This document shows, piece after piece, positions 16,897 to 25,694 of a stretch of 46,271 bases of DNA. Positions within the stretch are counted from its first letter, which is position 1. Every line of letters begins with the position of its first letter. Both the position numbers and the translations under genes were made by a program. The stretch is from Saliphagus infecundisoli (GTDB lineage: Archaea; Halobacteriota; Halobacteria; Halobacteriales; Natrialbaceae): positions 1-46,271 of the forward strand of contig NZ_JAIWHV010000028.1 in the NCBI RefSeq assembly GCF_020177375.1, written 5' to 3'. The notes beneath the pieces were generated by a model. That model was not told the origin of the DNA, did not search any database, and was given only the letters and a program-made list of their open reading frames with translations.

Positions 16897-19158
16897 CTAG
16901 TCGGCAGGCCGAGCGTCCGCAGACGGTGACACGCCCGGCAGGTTCGGTATCGAGAGGTCAACGCGGCGGAGTAGCTGGGCGTTGATCGCGACGATTACCG
17001 TACTTAGGGACATCAGGAGTGCGCCGACGGCGGGTGACAGCAAGATCCCAATAGGTGCGAGGATGCCAGCTGCAAGCGGGATGGCGAAGACGTTGTAGCC
17101 GGCGGCCCACACAATGTTCTCCTTCATTTTCCGGTAGCTCGCCTTGCTCAATTTCACGAGGCGGACCACGTCCATTGGATTGTTCTGTACGAGGATGACG
17201 TCCGCAGACTGGACTGCAACGTCGGTGCCGCTTCCGATGGCAATGCCGACATCTGCTCTGGTGAGTGCCGGTGCGTCATTAACGCCATCACCGACCATTG
17301 CGACGAGTTTGTCCTGATCCTGCAGCTCTTGGACTTTCTCGTCCTTATCCTCGGGCAACACCTCGGCGAACACTGTGTCAATGCCCAGTTCGTCAGCGAC
17401 GGCGTTTGCCACGTCACGAGAGTCGCCAGTCAACATTGCTACTTCGATGTTGAGGTCGTGGAGCGCGTCGACGACCCGGTAGCTCTCCTCGCGGATGACG
17501 TCCGCCATTGCAAAGGCGGCGATTAGGTCTCCCTCGCGGACGAGGTACACGACAGTATGGGCATTTTTACCGGCCTCATCAGCAAATGTCCGGAGTGCAG
17601 GCGGGATGTCGCTATCGAGATGGTTCAGGAGATTTGGGCCACCCACGTAGACCTCGTTACCATTGACGGTTGCACGAACACCTCGCCCCTTCATCGCCTC
17701 GAACTCGTCCGCATCAGGTGCACTAATTTCTCGTTCGTCGGCCGCTTGACGGATCGCCCGTGCAATCATGTGTTCGGAGTCACCTTCCACAGCTGCAGCC
17801 AAGGCCAGCGCTTCATCTTCCTCAATGTCGTCAACGGTCGCCATATCGACCACACCGTGTTCACCTTCGGTGAGTGTCCCCGTCTTGTCGAAGATGATTG
17901 CGTCAAGGTTTCGTGCCTCTTCCATAGCGATACGGTCACGGATAAGCATCCCATTGCGAGCTGCGAGTGACGTATTAATGGCGACGACGAGCGGAATGGC
18001 GAGCCCGAGTGCATGCGGACAGGCGATCACGAGGACGGTGACGACACGCTCGATAACCTCTGCGTTAAATGATACTGCAACGGTCCATGCGAGAGCAGTC
18101 ACGGCTGCCGCTGCAACGGCGACGTAGAACAGCCATCCAGCTGCACGATCAGCAAGTACCTGCGTCTTCGATTTGCTTCCTTGAGCTTCCTCAACGAGTC
18201 GCATAATACCTGCGAGAGTTGTCTCTTCGCCCGTCGCGCCGATTCGAATCCGGAGGCTCCCATCACCATTGATCGTTCCACCGATTACCTCGTCACCGGG
18301 CTCCTTCGAGACTGGGCGGGACTCACCGGTGATCATCGACTCGTTGACATCCGAGTCGCCGTCTTCAACGACACCGTCGGCGGGGACGCTCGCGCCTGGA
18401 CGAACGAGGACGAGATCACCTTCAGAGAGTTCGCTTACCGGAACTTCTTCGGTGTCACCACTCTCGGTAATCCGTTCGGCGGTGTCGGGCATGAGCTTCG
18501 CCAGTTCGTCGAGCGCACTCGACGCCCGTCGTACCGAGCGCATCTCGATCCAGTGACCAAGCAACATTATGTCGATCAGGGTCACGAGCTCCCAGAAGAA
18601 CGCCGACTGTGTCGGGAAGACCACGCTCGCGAGGCTATAGACGAACGCGACCGAAATTGCCATCGAGATGAGCGTCATCATCCCCGGGGAACGGTCTTTC
18701 AGTTCAGGAATCGCCATCTGGAGGAAGGGGACACCACCGTACGCGAAGACGATTATCGCAAAGACAGGGTTGATCCACTCGCTCCCGGGGAATGCTGGGA
18801 CAGAGAAGCCAAGCCAATCTTGCAGGGCTTCGCTGTAGAGGAGGACAGGAATTGAGAGAACTGTCGAAATGAAGAATCGGCGGCGGAACATTTGCTCGTG
18901 CCCTTCATGCATCCCGCCATGGTCACCGTGATCGTGCTCTCCATCTCCGTGATCCATATGGTGCTCGGAGCGTTCGTGCAGTTCCTGCTCGGCCTCGTCT
19001 ACATCCTCGGCTTCTTCCTCAAGCAGCGACTGTTCGGTCCGAGGAACATCCTCGTCTAGTTCGTCTTCGCTTTGAGTATTATGGTCATGGTGGCTACTGT
19101 GGTCCGGCGGTTGATTCGACGGATCCTCGGTGTCTTCTGAGTGGTTGTGATCGTCCAT
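16897..19158 (-). CDS. copB: CopB-type P1B ATPase with His-rich N-terminus
   Basis: 753 aa. The N-terminus (1-90) lacks an HMA domain and is instead rich in His, Asp and Glu ([22 protein letters not shown] at about 66-87), a likely metal-binding antenna. The core has TGES at 277-280, the metal motif CPH at 380-382 ([11 protein letters not shown]), DKTGT at 424-428 and [13 protein letters not shown] with a His-rich N-terminus marks the P1B-3 CopB subgroup, which characteristically exports Cu(II) or Cu(I)/Ag(I). It is minus strand, 88 bases upstream of the CBS gene. A third-copy remnant at 45197 keeps the CPH and DKTGT region. Its 440-base upstream gap should contain its own promoter. Confidence 0.95.
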   Translation of the reverse strand: MDDHNHSEDTEDPSNQPPDHSSHHDHNTQSEDELDEDVPRTEQSLLEEEAEDVDEAEQELHERSEHHMDHGDGEHDHGDHGGMHEGHEQMFRRRFFISTVLSIPVLLYSEALQDWLGFSVPAFPGSEWINPVFAIIVFAYGGVPFLQMAIPELKDRSPGMMTLISMAISVAFVYSLASVVFPTQSAFFWELVTLIDIMLLGHWIEMRSVRRASSALDELAKLMPDTAERITESGDTEEVPVSELSEGDLVLVRPGASVPADGVVEDGDSDVNESMITGESRPVSKEPGDEVIGGTINGDGSLRIRIGATGEETTLAGIMRLVEEAQGSKSKTQVLADRAAGWLFYVAVAAAAVTALAWTVAVSFNAEVIERVVTVLVIACPHALGLAIPLVVAINTSLAARNGMLIRDRIAMEEARNLDAIIFDKTGTLTEGEHGVVDMATVDDIEEDEALALAAAVEGDSEHMIARAIRQAADEREISAPDADEFEAMKGRGVRATVNGNEVYVGGPNLLNHLDSDIPPALRTFADEAGKNAHTVVYLVREGDLIAAFAMADVIREESYRVVDALHDLNIEVAMLTGDSRDVANAVADELGIDTVFAEVLPEDKDEKVQELQDQDKLVAMVGDGVNDAPALTRADVGIAIGSGTDVAVQSADVILVQNNPMDVVRLVKLSKASYRKMKENIVWAAGYNVFAIPLAAGILAPIGILLSPAVGALLMSLSTVIVAINAQLLRRVDLSIPNLPGVSPSADARPAD

Positions 19159-19599
19159 AGATGGGTTTCTTAGGTACTAATTTGAACTCAAGGGTGTTGG
19201 GTGTAGGGGTTATCCGACATTAGCGTTGAACATCCCCCGACTCATGTTCTATCGGAAACACTCTCCAAGAACTGTGTCTTGTTCATCTCGATAGAATATA
19301 CGGTTTTTTCTTTGATTACATTTCCTGCTTATTTTCTAGCGTCAATTGTAGCGGTGGCTTTAGATTCCAAATCATTTCTCACCAAGTCATATGGGTAGCA
19401 GAATGAGCTGTCAGAGGGTCCACAGATGAACTGATCTGCCTTTATGATCTAACCATCTTCATCACTTGATATCGTGTATAAAAGGGGATATGTGTCAAAG
19501 TAACATGGTGGAAGCCCATTAGCGCTAGCAAAATAGATTCTCTTAATGTAGGGAATTACAGAACAAGTACTATCCTAGTAAAAATTGTTTCGATTCTTT
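19159..19599. other. Gene-free interval upstream of copB
   Basis: AT-rich and without a convincing frame on either strand. It should include the copB promoter, which reads leftward from about 19159-19250, and the 3' end of the channel transcript coming from the right. No repeat or hairpin stands out. Confidence 0.4.
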
Positions 19600-20601
19600 T
19601 CAATTATCGTTAGGGGAGGGCCATTCTCGTTGGTCGGATTCTACGAGACCAAGGAGTGTTCGTCGCCGTTTATCCATGTCTTCAAGAGCTGCGGTAAACT
19701 CTTCATCAGAAACAGTCGGAAGTTCTTTTTCTCGAAGTGTATCGAGATTTGGTGGCGGTGGGGAACGATCAGCAGGCTCGATGAAAGAATTCTGGAGCGT
19801 TTCTAGATAGCTCTCGACACTCGATCGGGCGTTTTTAATAATTGTGTTAGTCGGATGGGATTGCTTGGAGAGCCCAAATTGGAGAAGTGACAATGTCTCG
19901 TCGAAGATGGCAACGCTCACAATCGGTGATTGGCCGGTTTGTTTGCTGTGGAAGTAATGGAGGATTGGATACGCCTTGTGATTCGACGTAAGTGTGTTCA
20001 GTTGGGTAGTAAAGGTGTTCAAGGGTAACTCAAGCCCCTCAAACTCCTCGCCGTTCCAGCTCGTAAATAGAATTTCGGTACCGTGTTCCCCGAGTCCGCT
20101 TACGCCACTGGCGAAAGACCGTTTCTGCGTGACTGCACTCAGAACATTGAGAACATACGTAACACTGAGTGTAATAAAGAGCATCCCGCTCGCCGTCGCG
20201 AGAGTCGTCATAATCTGCCAGACACCCTCTTGTGGGATGAAATCTCCGTTTCCTAACGTGAAGATTGTATATCCAGAGAAATAGATCCAGTCTGACCAGG
20301 AGATAGGGTTTCGATTCATGGTATCAATAATAGAGTTCTCACCACTGGCGAAAATGAACGCCCACCCGCTCCAAAGCAGCACAATCCACGTCGCCAAGCT
20401 AATAGTGAGAATTATCGGTCCCGAGAGGGTGAGGACTCGTGAATTTTCCTCCCCGAACTGTCGTAACACTCGCCATATCCATGCCATCAACAGGGAGGTC
20501 AGCGGTCCGGCGCCTCCCTCCACCCAGAGCGTTGTCCAGAGGAGATCAATGATGACACTGGCAAGGAGGAGCACACCGATCGCAAGTAGTAGTAAATTCA
20601 T
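19600..20601 (-). CDS. Two-helix pore-loop ion channel (probable K+ channel)
   Basis: 333 aa. There are four hydrophobic segments, at about 1-25, 60-88 and a pore unit of a pore helix (NPISWSDWIYFSGYTIF), the filter-like TLGNGDF (115-121) and an inner helix (GMLFITLSVTYVLNVLSAV). The filter differs from the usual TVGYGD of K+ channels by Leu and Asn, so ion selectivity is uncertain. The C-terminal half (about 150-333) is soluble and has no recognisable RCK/TrkA Rossmann motif. It ends in a Pro-rich stretch (PPPPNLDTL) also found in the remnant at 8127. No operon partner is adjacent. Confidence 0.75.
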   Translation of the reverse strand: MNLLLLAIGVLLLASVIIDLLWTTLWVEGGAGPLTSLLMAWIWRVLRQFGEENSRVLTLSGPIILTISLATWIVLLWSGWAFIFASGENSIIDTMNRNPISWSDWIYFSGYTIFTLGNGDFIPQEGVWQIMTTLATASGMLFITLSVTYVLNVLSAVTQKRSFASGVSGLGEHGTEILFTSWNGEEFEGLELPLNTFTTQLNTLTSNHKAYPILHYFHSKQTGQSPIVSVAIFDETLSLLQFGLSKQSHPTNTIIKNARSSVESYLETLQNSFIEPADRSPPPPNLDTLREKELPTVSDEEFTAALEDMDKRRRTLLGLVESDQREWPSPNDN

Positions 20602-20939
20602 CGCTTTTCACCTATTGAGCGGAATTGGTAGGTGCTCTGCTTCCTGAATGGTCTAACAGGTATATGGTTACTCGGGTCACTCTGTTTCATTCTTAGCTGG
20701 CTGTTCATCAAGCGCTGAGTCCTTTCATTGGAGAGTACTCCCTTCGTATTGAGCATAGGCACACTCACTGTCTCTTGGTTTAAACAAGGAGTGGTCCCAC
20801 TAGTTCAGACGCTCTCCACTGGAAAAGTCCCACCAAAGAGTGCGTGTGAATATCTTGCTCATTTGTTGCTTTGGATGGCAATTAGGGTTGGATCGAGCTA
20901 CCCAAAGCTGAAAACGGCCAGTTAGCTGGCCCAGGCCCG
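20602..20939. other. Gene-free interval, promoter of the channel gene
   Basis: No family-like protein is visible on either strand. CCTTTCATTGGAGAG near 20721 loosely resembles half of the copper operator but is too weak to call. Confidence 0.3.
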
Positions 20940-21668
20940 TACTCCAATTCTTGGTTGTCCTTCCAAGTGACGCTCCGTTCCCAGGTAGTTGCCTTACCCC
21001 AGAGGCAAGAGCGCATACATTGCTGTTCGATGATTTGGGGGTTATCCACAAACAGGTTAATCTCGGGACCGAAGTTCTTGATTACCACTTGAACATCTCG
21101 GAGCCCGGTGCCTCGAATACAAGGTTCTCGATCCCGAATTCGTTTGCGATCTAATATGCGACGTCGGTTCGCCACTCAGTCAACTCCTCAGTTATGCCCT
21201 CGGCCTCGACCATCAGCAACTCGGCACCGGCATCTAGGTGGCGACGCCCTCTTCGATAACCTGTTCGGGGTCCTGTTGGCCCTGCTCCTCGAGGACCTTG
21301 GGGTCGGTAGCGTCACCTGCTCCGAACTGGACATTGATCCCCGGTTTTGGTTTGATTTCATAGTCGTTCGCCACGACGTCTGTCATCTGTACCATGTCGT
21401 CGGTTCCAATTGCGAGGAAACCACTCAAAAGCTCTACAATGTCGAACCCGAGCCGTTCAGCCTCTTCGAAGTACTGCTCAACCTTGTCGTTGTCCCGGAT
21501 GATAACGTTCTCAACGAACCTACCCGTGGACACTTTGACATCGCACTCATGACAGATCGATCAGCTTTGTTACGGCCTCCTCTGGCATCAGCGCGAACGA
21601 CCTACCACTGAACTTGTAGACGTCCACGTACTGCCCCATCGTCTCGAGGATATCGCGCAGCTCGCACC
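20940..21668 (-). pseudogene. Phosphosulfolactate synthase (ComA) remnant
   Basis: Read from right to left on the minus strand, the segments follow the order of ComA: ELRDILETMGQYVDVYKFSG, FALMPEEAVTKLIDL, then after a frame change STGRFVENVIIRDND, ERLGFDIVELLSGFLAIG and EIKPKPGINVQFGAGDATD. After further changes come FIKNFGPEINLFVDN and CMRSCLWGKATTWERSVTW. ComA condenses phosphoenolpyruvate with sulfite in coenzyme M-type synthesis. Several frameshifts, and loss of the N-terminus where an IS transposase remnant begins (about 21668), show that it is dead. Confidence 0.75.
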
Positions 21669-21980
21669 ACGCTGTAAGATGAGTGGCTCAACACTCAGCG
21701 CGTAAAACTCGTATTTCGTGTGCCAGTTGTGGAAGGCTTTGTCAGCGGCTACCGAGAGCAGGTCGTCCACGTTCCGGCGGACAACCTGCAGCCCGATCTT
21801 CGGTATCGTGTTTCCACCGGGCTGAGATATGTACGTCAAGGACGCTAAGAGACTCTCTATCGGTTAATGTCGTGACCTTCAGCGTCTGCACATTACTGCC
21901 TGACCGCTGGCGGTAGTATGATGAGGCTGAGCGACGGTCGAAGAACGTGCTATCGAGTGCTGCGTGGCCAGACTACAGGT
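21669..21980 (-). pseudogene. IS5-type transposase remnant abutting comA
   Basis: On the minus strand the segment reads HAALDSTFFDRRSASSYY, VQTLKVTTLTDRES, SVLDVHISARWKHDT, then after a frame change GLQVVRRNVDDLLSVAADKAFHNW and SVEPLILQR. This parallels the intact transposase at 22799 (HAAIDATYFDRRQASNHY, VQTVQTTFLVDT, VIDVHCSAKWPNGT, LLSLAADKGYD, VRPLIKHR). The N-terminal third and the C-terminal third, including the catalytic Glu, are absent. It marks the breakpoint of the comA gene. Confidence 0.7.
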
Positions 21981-22032
21981 GTTGCTGTGCTGAAACTTAA
22001 ATACTTGGACTGAAGCGAAGTGGTCGACTGGT

Positions 22033-22098
22033 GATGTTATATGCTGAATAGGGCGATGTTATATACTAAATAGGGTGACGTTATACGCTGAATAAGGA
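22033..22098 (+). repeat. Three tandem 22-base units in the leader of halocyanin copy 2
   Basis: Units begin at 22033, 22055 and 22077, each starting GATGTTATATGCTGAATAGG or a variant with two to four changes. The corresponding leader at 561 has one unit. Each unit contains a TTATAT/TTATAC stretch, so the expansion multiplies a possible TATA-like promoter element (inference). Confidence 0.7.
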
Positions 22099-22746
22099 AA
22101 CCAGTGCAGATGCCTCATTAATTCGGAGCACGATGAATAATCAGCTATCTCGACGACACGTACTTGGGATAACTAGCGTAATCGTAACTGGGCTTGCCGG
22201 GTGCCTATCCGAAGACAACCAACCAGAGGACGATACCAGTCCAGACGAAAGTGCTGTTAACTCGAGCGAGGAAACCACTAATCAGACCGGTAGAGAGAGT
22301 TCGGACTCCGAGAACGAGAGCGACCACGACGAAACAGACAGCGCGTCTGAGAGTGCAGCCGAAGTGACTATGGTGACGAACGACTCTGGAACTCACTTTG
22401 AGCCTCATGTCGCTGAAATTGAACCCGGAGAGACAGTCACGTGGACACTCGAGAGCGGTTCTCATACGACGACCGCCTATGCACTGGCGAATGACAAGCC
22501 CCAGCGGGTTCCTGATGACGCTGAGGCATGGGATAGCGGGACAGTTGACGACCAAGGGGCAACCTTTGAACATACATTTGAAACCGAAGGAGTCTATGAC
22601 TATTACTGTCGCCCACACGAAACCACAGGGATGATCGGGTGCGTTGTTGTCGGTGATCCCCAGCTCGATGATCAACCTGGAATGGCTGAGCCGCAGTCTG
22701 AATTACCCGACGCTACTCACGAGAAGATCCGCGAACTGAATGAGAC

Positions 22747-23682
22747 GGATCTATTGAATCCACAGACTGCGTCGGGGTGAGTCGATAGAACGACAGAGAT
22801 GAAGCGGAAGAAGCCAGTTGTGGAAAAAGTCCTCTTCCGCTTCGTTAAACAGGCTGTCTCGATCGCACGAAAACTTACTGATGCTGCGGTGATGCAGGTC
22901 AGTCATCCTGCCGGCAACGGAGTTGCCGGCTGGAAGCACGCTGTCTTGCACTTTCTCCGGGTTCACATGGAAGCGACGCTCGTCGAGGTCATCGATTGGG
23001 CCGAAGAAATGGAGCGAGTACGAGCCGCGCTCGTCCTCGAGCGCGGCGAGTTCCCTGGCCCATCTGCGCTCTGCAAATCCTTCGACCGAGCACCGATGCG
23101 CATCTGGCGAGAGCTGCTCCGACTCTCGTCGGAGCTGCTCGATCAGAACGGTCACGCTGCCATCGACGCCACCTACTTCGACCGCCGACAGGCGTCGAAC
23201 CACTATCTCAAACGATGTGACCGAGACGTACAGACAGTGCAAACGACGTTCCTTGTCGATACCGCGCAGGGCGCGGTTATCGACGTCCACTGTAGCGCGA
23301 AGTGGCCCAACGGCACGAACATCGGCCCGCAGGTCGCTCTGCGAAACGCAGGCGACCTGCTCAGTCTCGCTGCTGACAAAGGCTACGACGACATGAGCTT
23401 CCGCGAACAGCTACGGGCTGAAGACGTCAGACCGCTCATCAAGCACCGCGTCTTCGCGCCGTACGATCACGCTCACAACGCGCGGATCGAAGACGACCTC
23501 TACAACCAACGGTCAATCTGTGAAACCGTGAACTCGGTGATCAAGCGCTCGTACGGCTCCGCCGTCCGAGCGCGGGCCTGGTACCGTCAGTTCCGAGAGA
23601 TCACGCTAACCGCCGCAGTCTACAACGTCGAACAGGCAGTCAAACAGTGAATCTCGCCGCCCTCTGCGGATTCAATAGAACC
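22747..23682 (+). mobile_element. Intact IS5-family insertion sequence in halocyanin copy 2
   Basis: A 936-base element. Its ends are imperfect inverted repeats, GGATCTATTGAATCCACAG at the left and, read inward from the right, GGTTCTATTGAATCCGCAG. It is flanked by the 9-base direct repeat GAATGAGAC at 22738-22746 and 23683-23691, a target-site duplication. One transposase gene fills it. The clean duplication indicates a recent insertion. Confidence 0.85.
22799..23650 (+). CDS. IS5-family transposase
   Basis: 283 aa, complete. The DDE catalytic residues are recognisable: Asp in AAIDATYFDRR, Asp in LLSLAADKGYDD, and Glu in SICETVNSVIKRSYG. It starts 52 bases inside the left end and stops 32 bases before the right end, normal spacing for this family. 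The element belongs to the haloarchaeal IS5 group, with an 8- or 9-base target duplication. The remnant at 21669 and the transposase at 30949 are related but distinct. Confidence 0.92.
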   Translation: MKRKKPVVEKVLFRFVKQAVSIARKLTDAAVMQVSHPAGNGVAGWKHAVLHFLRVHMEATLVEVIDWAEEMERVRAALVLERGEFPGPSALCKSFDRAPMRIWRELLRLSSELLDQNGHAAIDATYFDRRQASNHYLKRCDRDVQTVQTTFLVDTAQGAVIDVHCSAKWPNGTNIGPQVALRNAGDLLSLAADKGYDDMSFREQLRAEDVRPLIKHRVFAPYDHAHNARIEDDLYNQRSICETVNSVIKRSYGSAVRARAWYRQFREITLTAAVYNVEQAVKQ

Positions 23683-23830
23683 GAATGAGACCGTTCGAAG
23701 CGGTGGTGACAGCGGACAAGGTGGACACGACAGTAGTGAAGACGAGGACGACGGCCACGAACACGATCACTGACAGTAGCTGATTATTCTCCTGCCTCAT
23801 CAGAGGCCAGAACAGGAGTCCACGCTGAAT

Positions 23831-23850
23831 CCCGCGGCTTTAGCCGTGGG
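23831..23850 (+). repeat. Solo right-end hairpin of an IS200/IS605-type element
   Basis: CCCGCGGC and GCCGTGGG form an 8-base stem with a short TTTA loop, followed by TAGCTCAAC. This is the usual right end of haloarchaeal IS605/IS1341 elements. No tnpA or tnpB gene accompanies it, so it is a leftover end between the halocyanin and DUF63 remnants. Confidence 0.5.
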
Positions 23851-23940
23851 TAGCTCAACTCGGTGCCGGGACTAGATAGACAAAGACGATTGTCGCTCCG
23901 TACCGTCGTGGCGTACCGTTCGTTTTCACTATTTACATTG

Positions 23941-24941
23941 TCAAACCCCCAGCATCACCCCGAGTGATCCGCGAACGCCCATCGGCAGCTCGATCGCCCC
24001 GATGAAGAACGTCATGAGCCACCACTATGTCTGGTCCATCTCCTCTTTCGCATCCGCGAGGTACCAGGCGACTCCCACGGCCATGAAGAGTTTGAGGACG
24101 AACGTTGACCCGGCGAACCCAGTCACCTGGTACACGAAGTCTGTTACGACTAGTTTTGGCGAGTAGCCGAGGAACGTAACACCGATGAGGTTCTGGGCGG
24201 CGTCCCACATCTGCCCGAAGACAGCGAGCACAATCAAAGGATGCCGCAACGGCACACTCTCGATGGAGCCCGCTCCCCAGTAGTACAGGCCGGCCACCCC
24301 AAGTGCGACTCCCGTTGTCGCGACTGGTACCCACAGTCGAAGCGAAGCGGACGATGTTGTACCTTACCAAAAGGCCCATCCGACAGCACGGATTGCCCAG
24401 ATCGCTCCGACCGTACCAACTGTCTGAGGGACCGGAATGAATCTTTGATCACGGGTGAGTACTCCGATCCCGAGTGCGAAGATGGTGATCGGGATGACTG
24501 ACGAAGAGATCGACGGCGTGATGAACAGAACCGCGTAGTCTCCAAGCAGCCGATGTCCTCAAGCACTCGTATCACACCACCGGCGATAATGATCGGCGCG
24601 AACCCTTAGGCCGGTCGTACGTCAAACGAGACGTCCAAAGCATCAAGATACGCATGTAACCCGGGGTGGCTGTAGCCGACCGCAGCGAGATAGGTTAGCG
24701 TGTTCACGGTGTTGTAACCGCGGATGGCACGAATCCCCTCGTGCGCCACCGGTTGGCCGGCAGCGTCGGCGACGACCAGTCTCCAGAGATACTGTCCGAT
24801 GAACTGGTCGTAGACGAGCGTCGGGAATACGAGAAGCGCTGTACCGATGAGTACAACTGGAGCAAGCAGATATAGCGCCCACCATTCTCGGGTACTGGTC
24901 TCGGGGAGCGCAGTTTCGACGCGTCCGATGACGGTACTCAC
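23941..24941 (-). pseudogene. DUF63 membrane protein, second copy, decayed
   Basis: The N-terminal third is open from a GTG at 24941 (STVIGRVETALPETSTREWW to SHPGLHAYLDALDV) and then breaks. The C-terminal third reads HPLIVLAVFGQMWDAAQN to WYLADAKEEMDQT, then a stop in place of a Trp codon, then WWLMTFFIGAI to MLGV. It aligns along its whole length with the intact DUF63 at 11042. It carries at least two frameshifts and one nonsense change, so it is not functional. It is the left-most gene of the second copper cluster, as in the main one. Confidence 0.85.
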
Positions 24942-25053
24942 GATTCGCTCACCTCTACTCGCCACGTCGTGCTTTTCGAGCGCCCCCACTGTTCGAGTAA
25001 GATGTGAGTGAGTTCATCTTGGAGCTGGCTGAGGTAGTGCGCGACGGCCTTAG
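24938..25053 (-). pseudogene. C-terminal piece of the 74-aa winged-helix gene (second copy)
   Basis: The minus strand reads KAVAHYLSQLQDEL and EQWGRSKSTTWRVEVSES, equivalent to the end of the protein at 12043. It overlaps the start of the DUF63 remnant by 4 bases, as in the intact cluster. At about 25053 it joins directly to the C-terminal domain of an Lrp regulator, so copA and the front of this gene were deleted. Confidence 0.75.
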
Positions 25054-25236
25054 TCGATGTCGTCGTCAAGAAGTCCATCGAGCCACCGACGGACGTTCTG
25101 AACCTGGGCGCGGGCGTAGAACCAGATGTTACTGTCGGCAGTGACAAAAAGGTGCTCGACGGCGTCGGCGTCCTTGATACGGTCTTTGAGTTCATCGACG
25201 TCGTCTGCGCCCAACACCTGGACAAAATATGCCTGC
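25054..25236 (-). pseudogene. Middle fragment of Lrp-TRASH regulator (second copy)
   Basis: The minus strand reads YFVQVLGADDVDELKDRI, DADAVEHLFVTADSNIWFYA and RRWLDGLLDDDID, closely matching residues of the regulator at 14982. Both the N-terminal winged helix and the C-terminal TRASH domain are gone. Confidence 0.8.
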
Positions 25237-25256
25237 AGTGGATTACACGTCATCAA

Positions 25257-25270
25257 CTTTGGAATGAAAG
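25257..25270. promoter_or_regulatory. Copper operator candidate, second copy
   Basis: CTTTGGAATGAAAG is identical to the site at 15637. It lies in front of the decayed HMA gene and in an upstream block shared with the main cluster. Confidence 0.45.
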
Positions 25271-25309
25271 CAGGAAACGACAAAAATGGGATCCCGTATC
25301 TATACCCGT

Positions 25310-25470
25310 ATGAGTGGGCCAATCAGAGTAGAGGGTATGCTGCGAACACTGCGAGCAGGCTGTCGAGGAGGCGCTAGAAGACGTCGATGTCGTCATGAGT
25401 GCGAGTGCCGACCGAGAGGTCGAATCGGTTACTGTCGAGGGGAGCGCAGATACTGATGCTCTCGTCAACT
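25310..25470 (+). pseudogene. HMA copper chaperone remnant (second copy)
   Basis: From the ATG at 25310 it reads MSGPIRVEGM, then one base is missing before CEHCEQAVEEALEDVD and MSASADREVESVTVEG. It is cut at about 25470 where a hairpin-bearing insert begins. The frameshift falls inside the metal-binding motif, so no functional chaperone is made. Confidence 0.8.
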
Positions 25471-25472
25471 AT

Positions 25473-25508
25473 CCCGTGCTCGCCCCTCGGAACGGGGGCG
25501 AGCACGGG
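25473..25508. repeat. Perfect 14-base hairpin at the end of the HMA remnant
   Basis: CCCGTGCTCGCCCC (25473-25486) and its exact complement GGGGCGAGCACGGG (25495-25508) are separated by 8 bases. It begins where similarity to the other HMA genes stops, so it may be the end of a mobile element (IS200/IS605-like) or a terminator inserted with it. Confidence 0.6.
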
Positions 25509-25694
25509 TTCACGACCCACCAGAACTTCTAAAAGACGTCCTTCATTATTTCTATCACAACATCTACAAATGATGAGACTGAGTTGAGCAGGTACTGAAA
25601 GTGGGGTACAGTGGAAGAGAGCCAGATACAACGGTTCAGAGGGGTCCGGGGAGAATCAGGTCACTTATCACCGTGGATCTAATTCCACCCTCCA

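Larger units (their letters stand above)
22133..23773 (+). pseudogene. Halocyanin-like lipoprotein copy 2, split by an IS
   Basis: The first part (22133 to 22746) is nearly identical to the halocyanin at 617: twin-arginine signal, lipobox, linker and full cupredoxin domain with YYCRPHETTGMIG. The C-terminal tail is displaced to 23683-23773 (TVRSGGDSGQGGHDSSEDE) by the IS at 22747-23682. The copper domain is upstream of the break, so a 215-aa protein ending NETDLLNPQTASG could still be made and may fold. Removing the IS and one repeat copy restores the frame of copy 1. Confidence 0.85.

Noticed and set aside
20718-20735. CTTTCATTGG resembling half of the copper operator
   Set aside because: Only one half matches and symmetry is poor; it lies upstream of a channel gene with no copper link.
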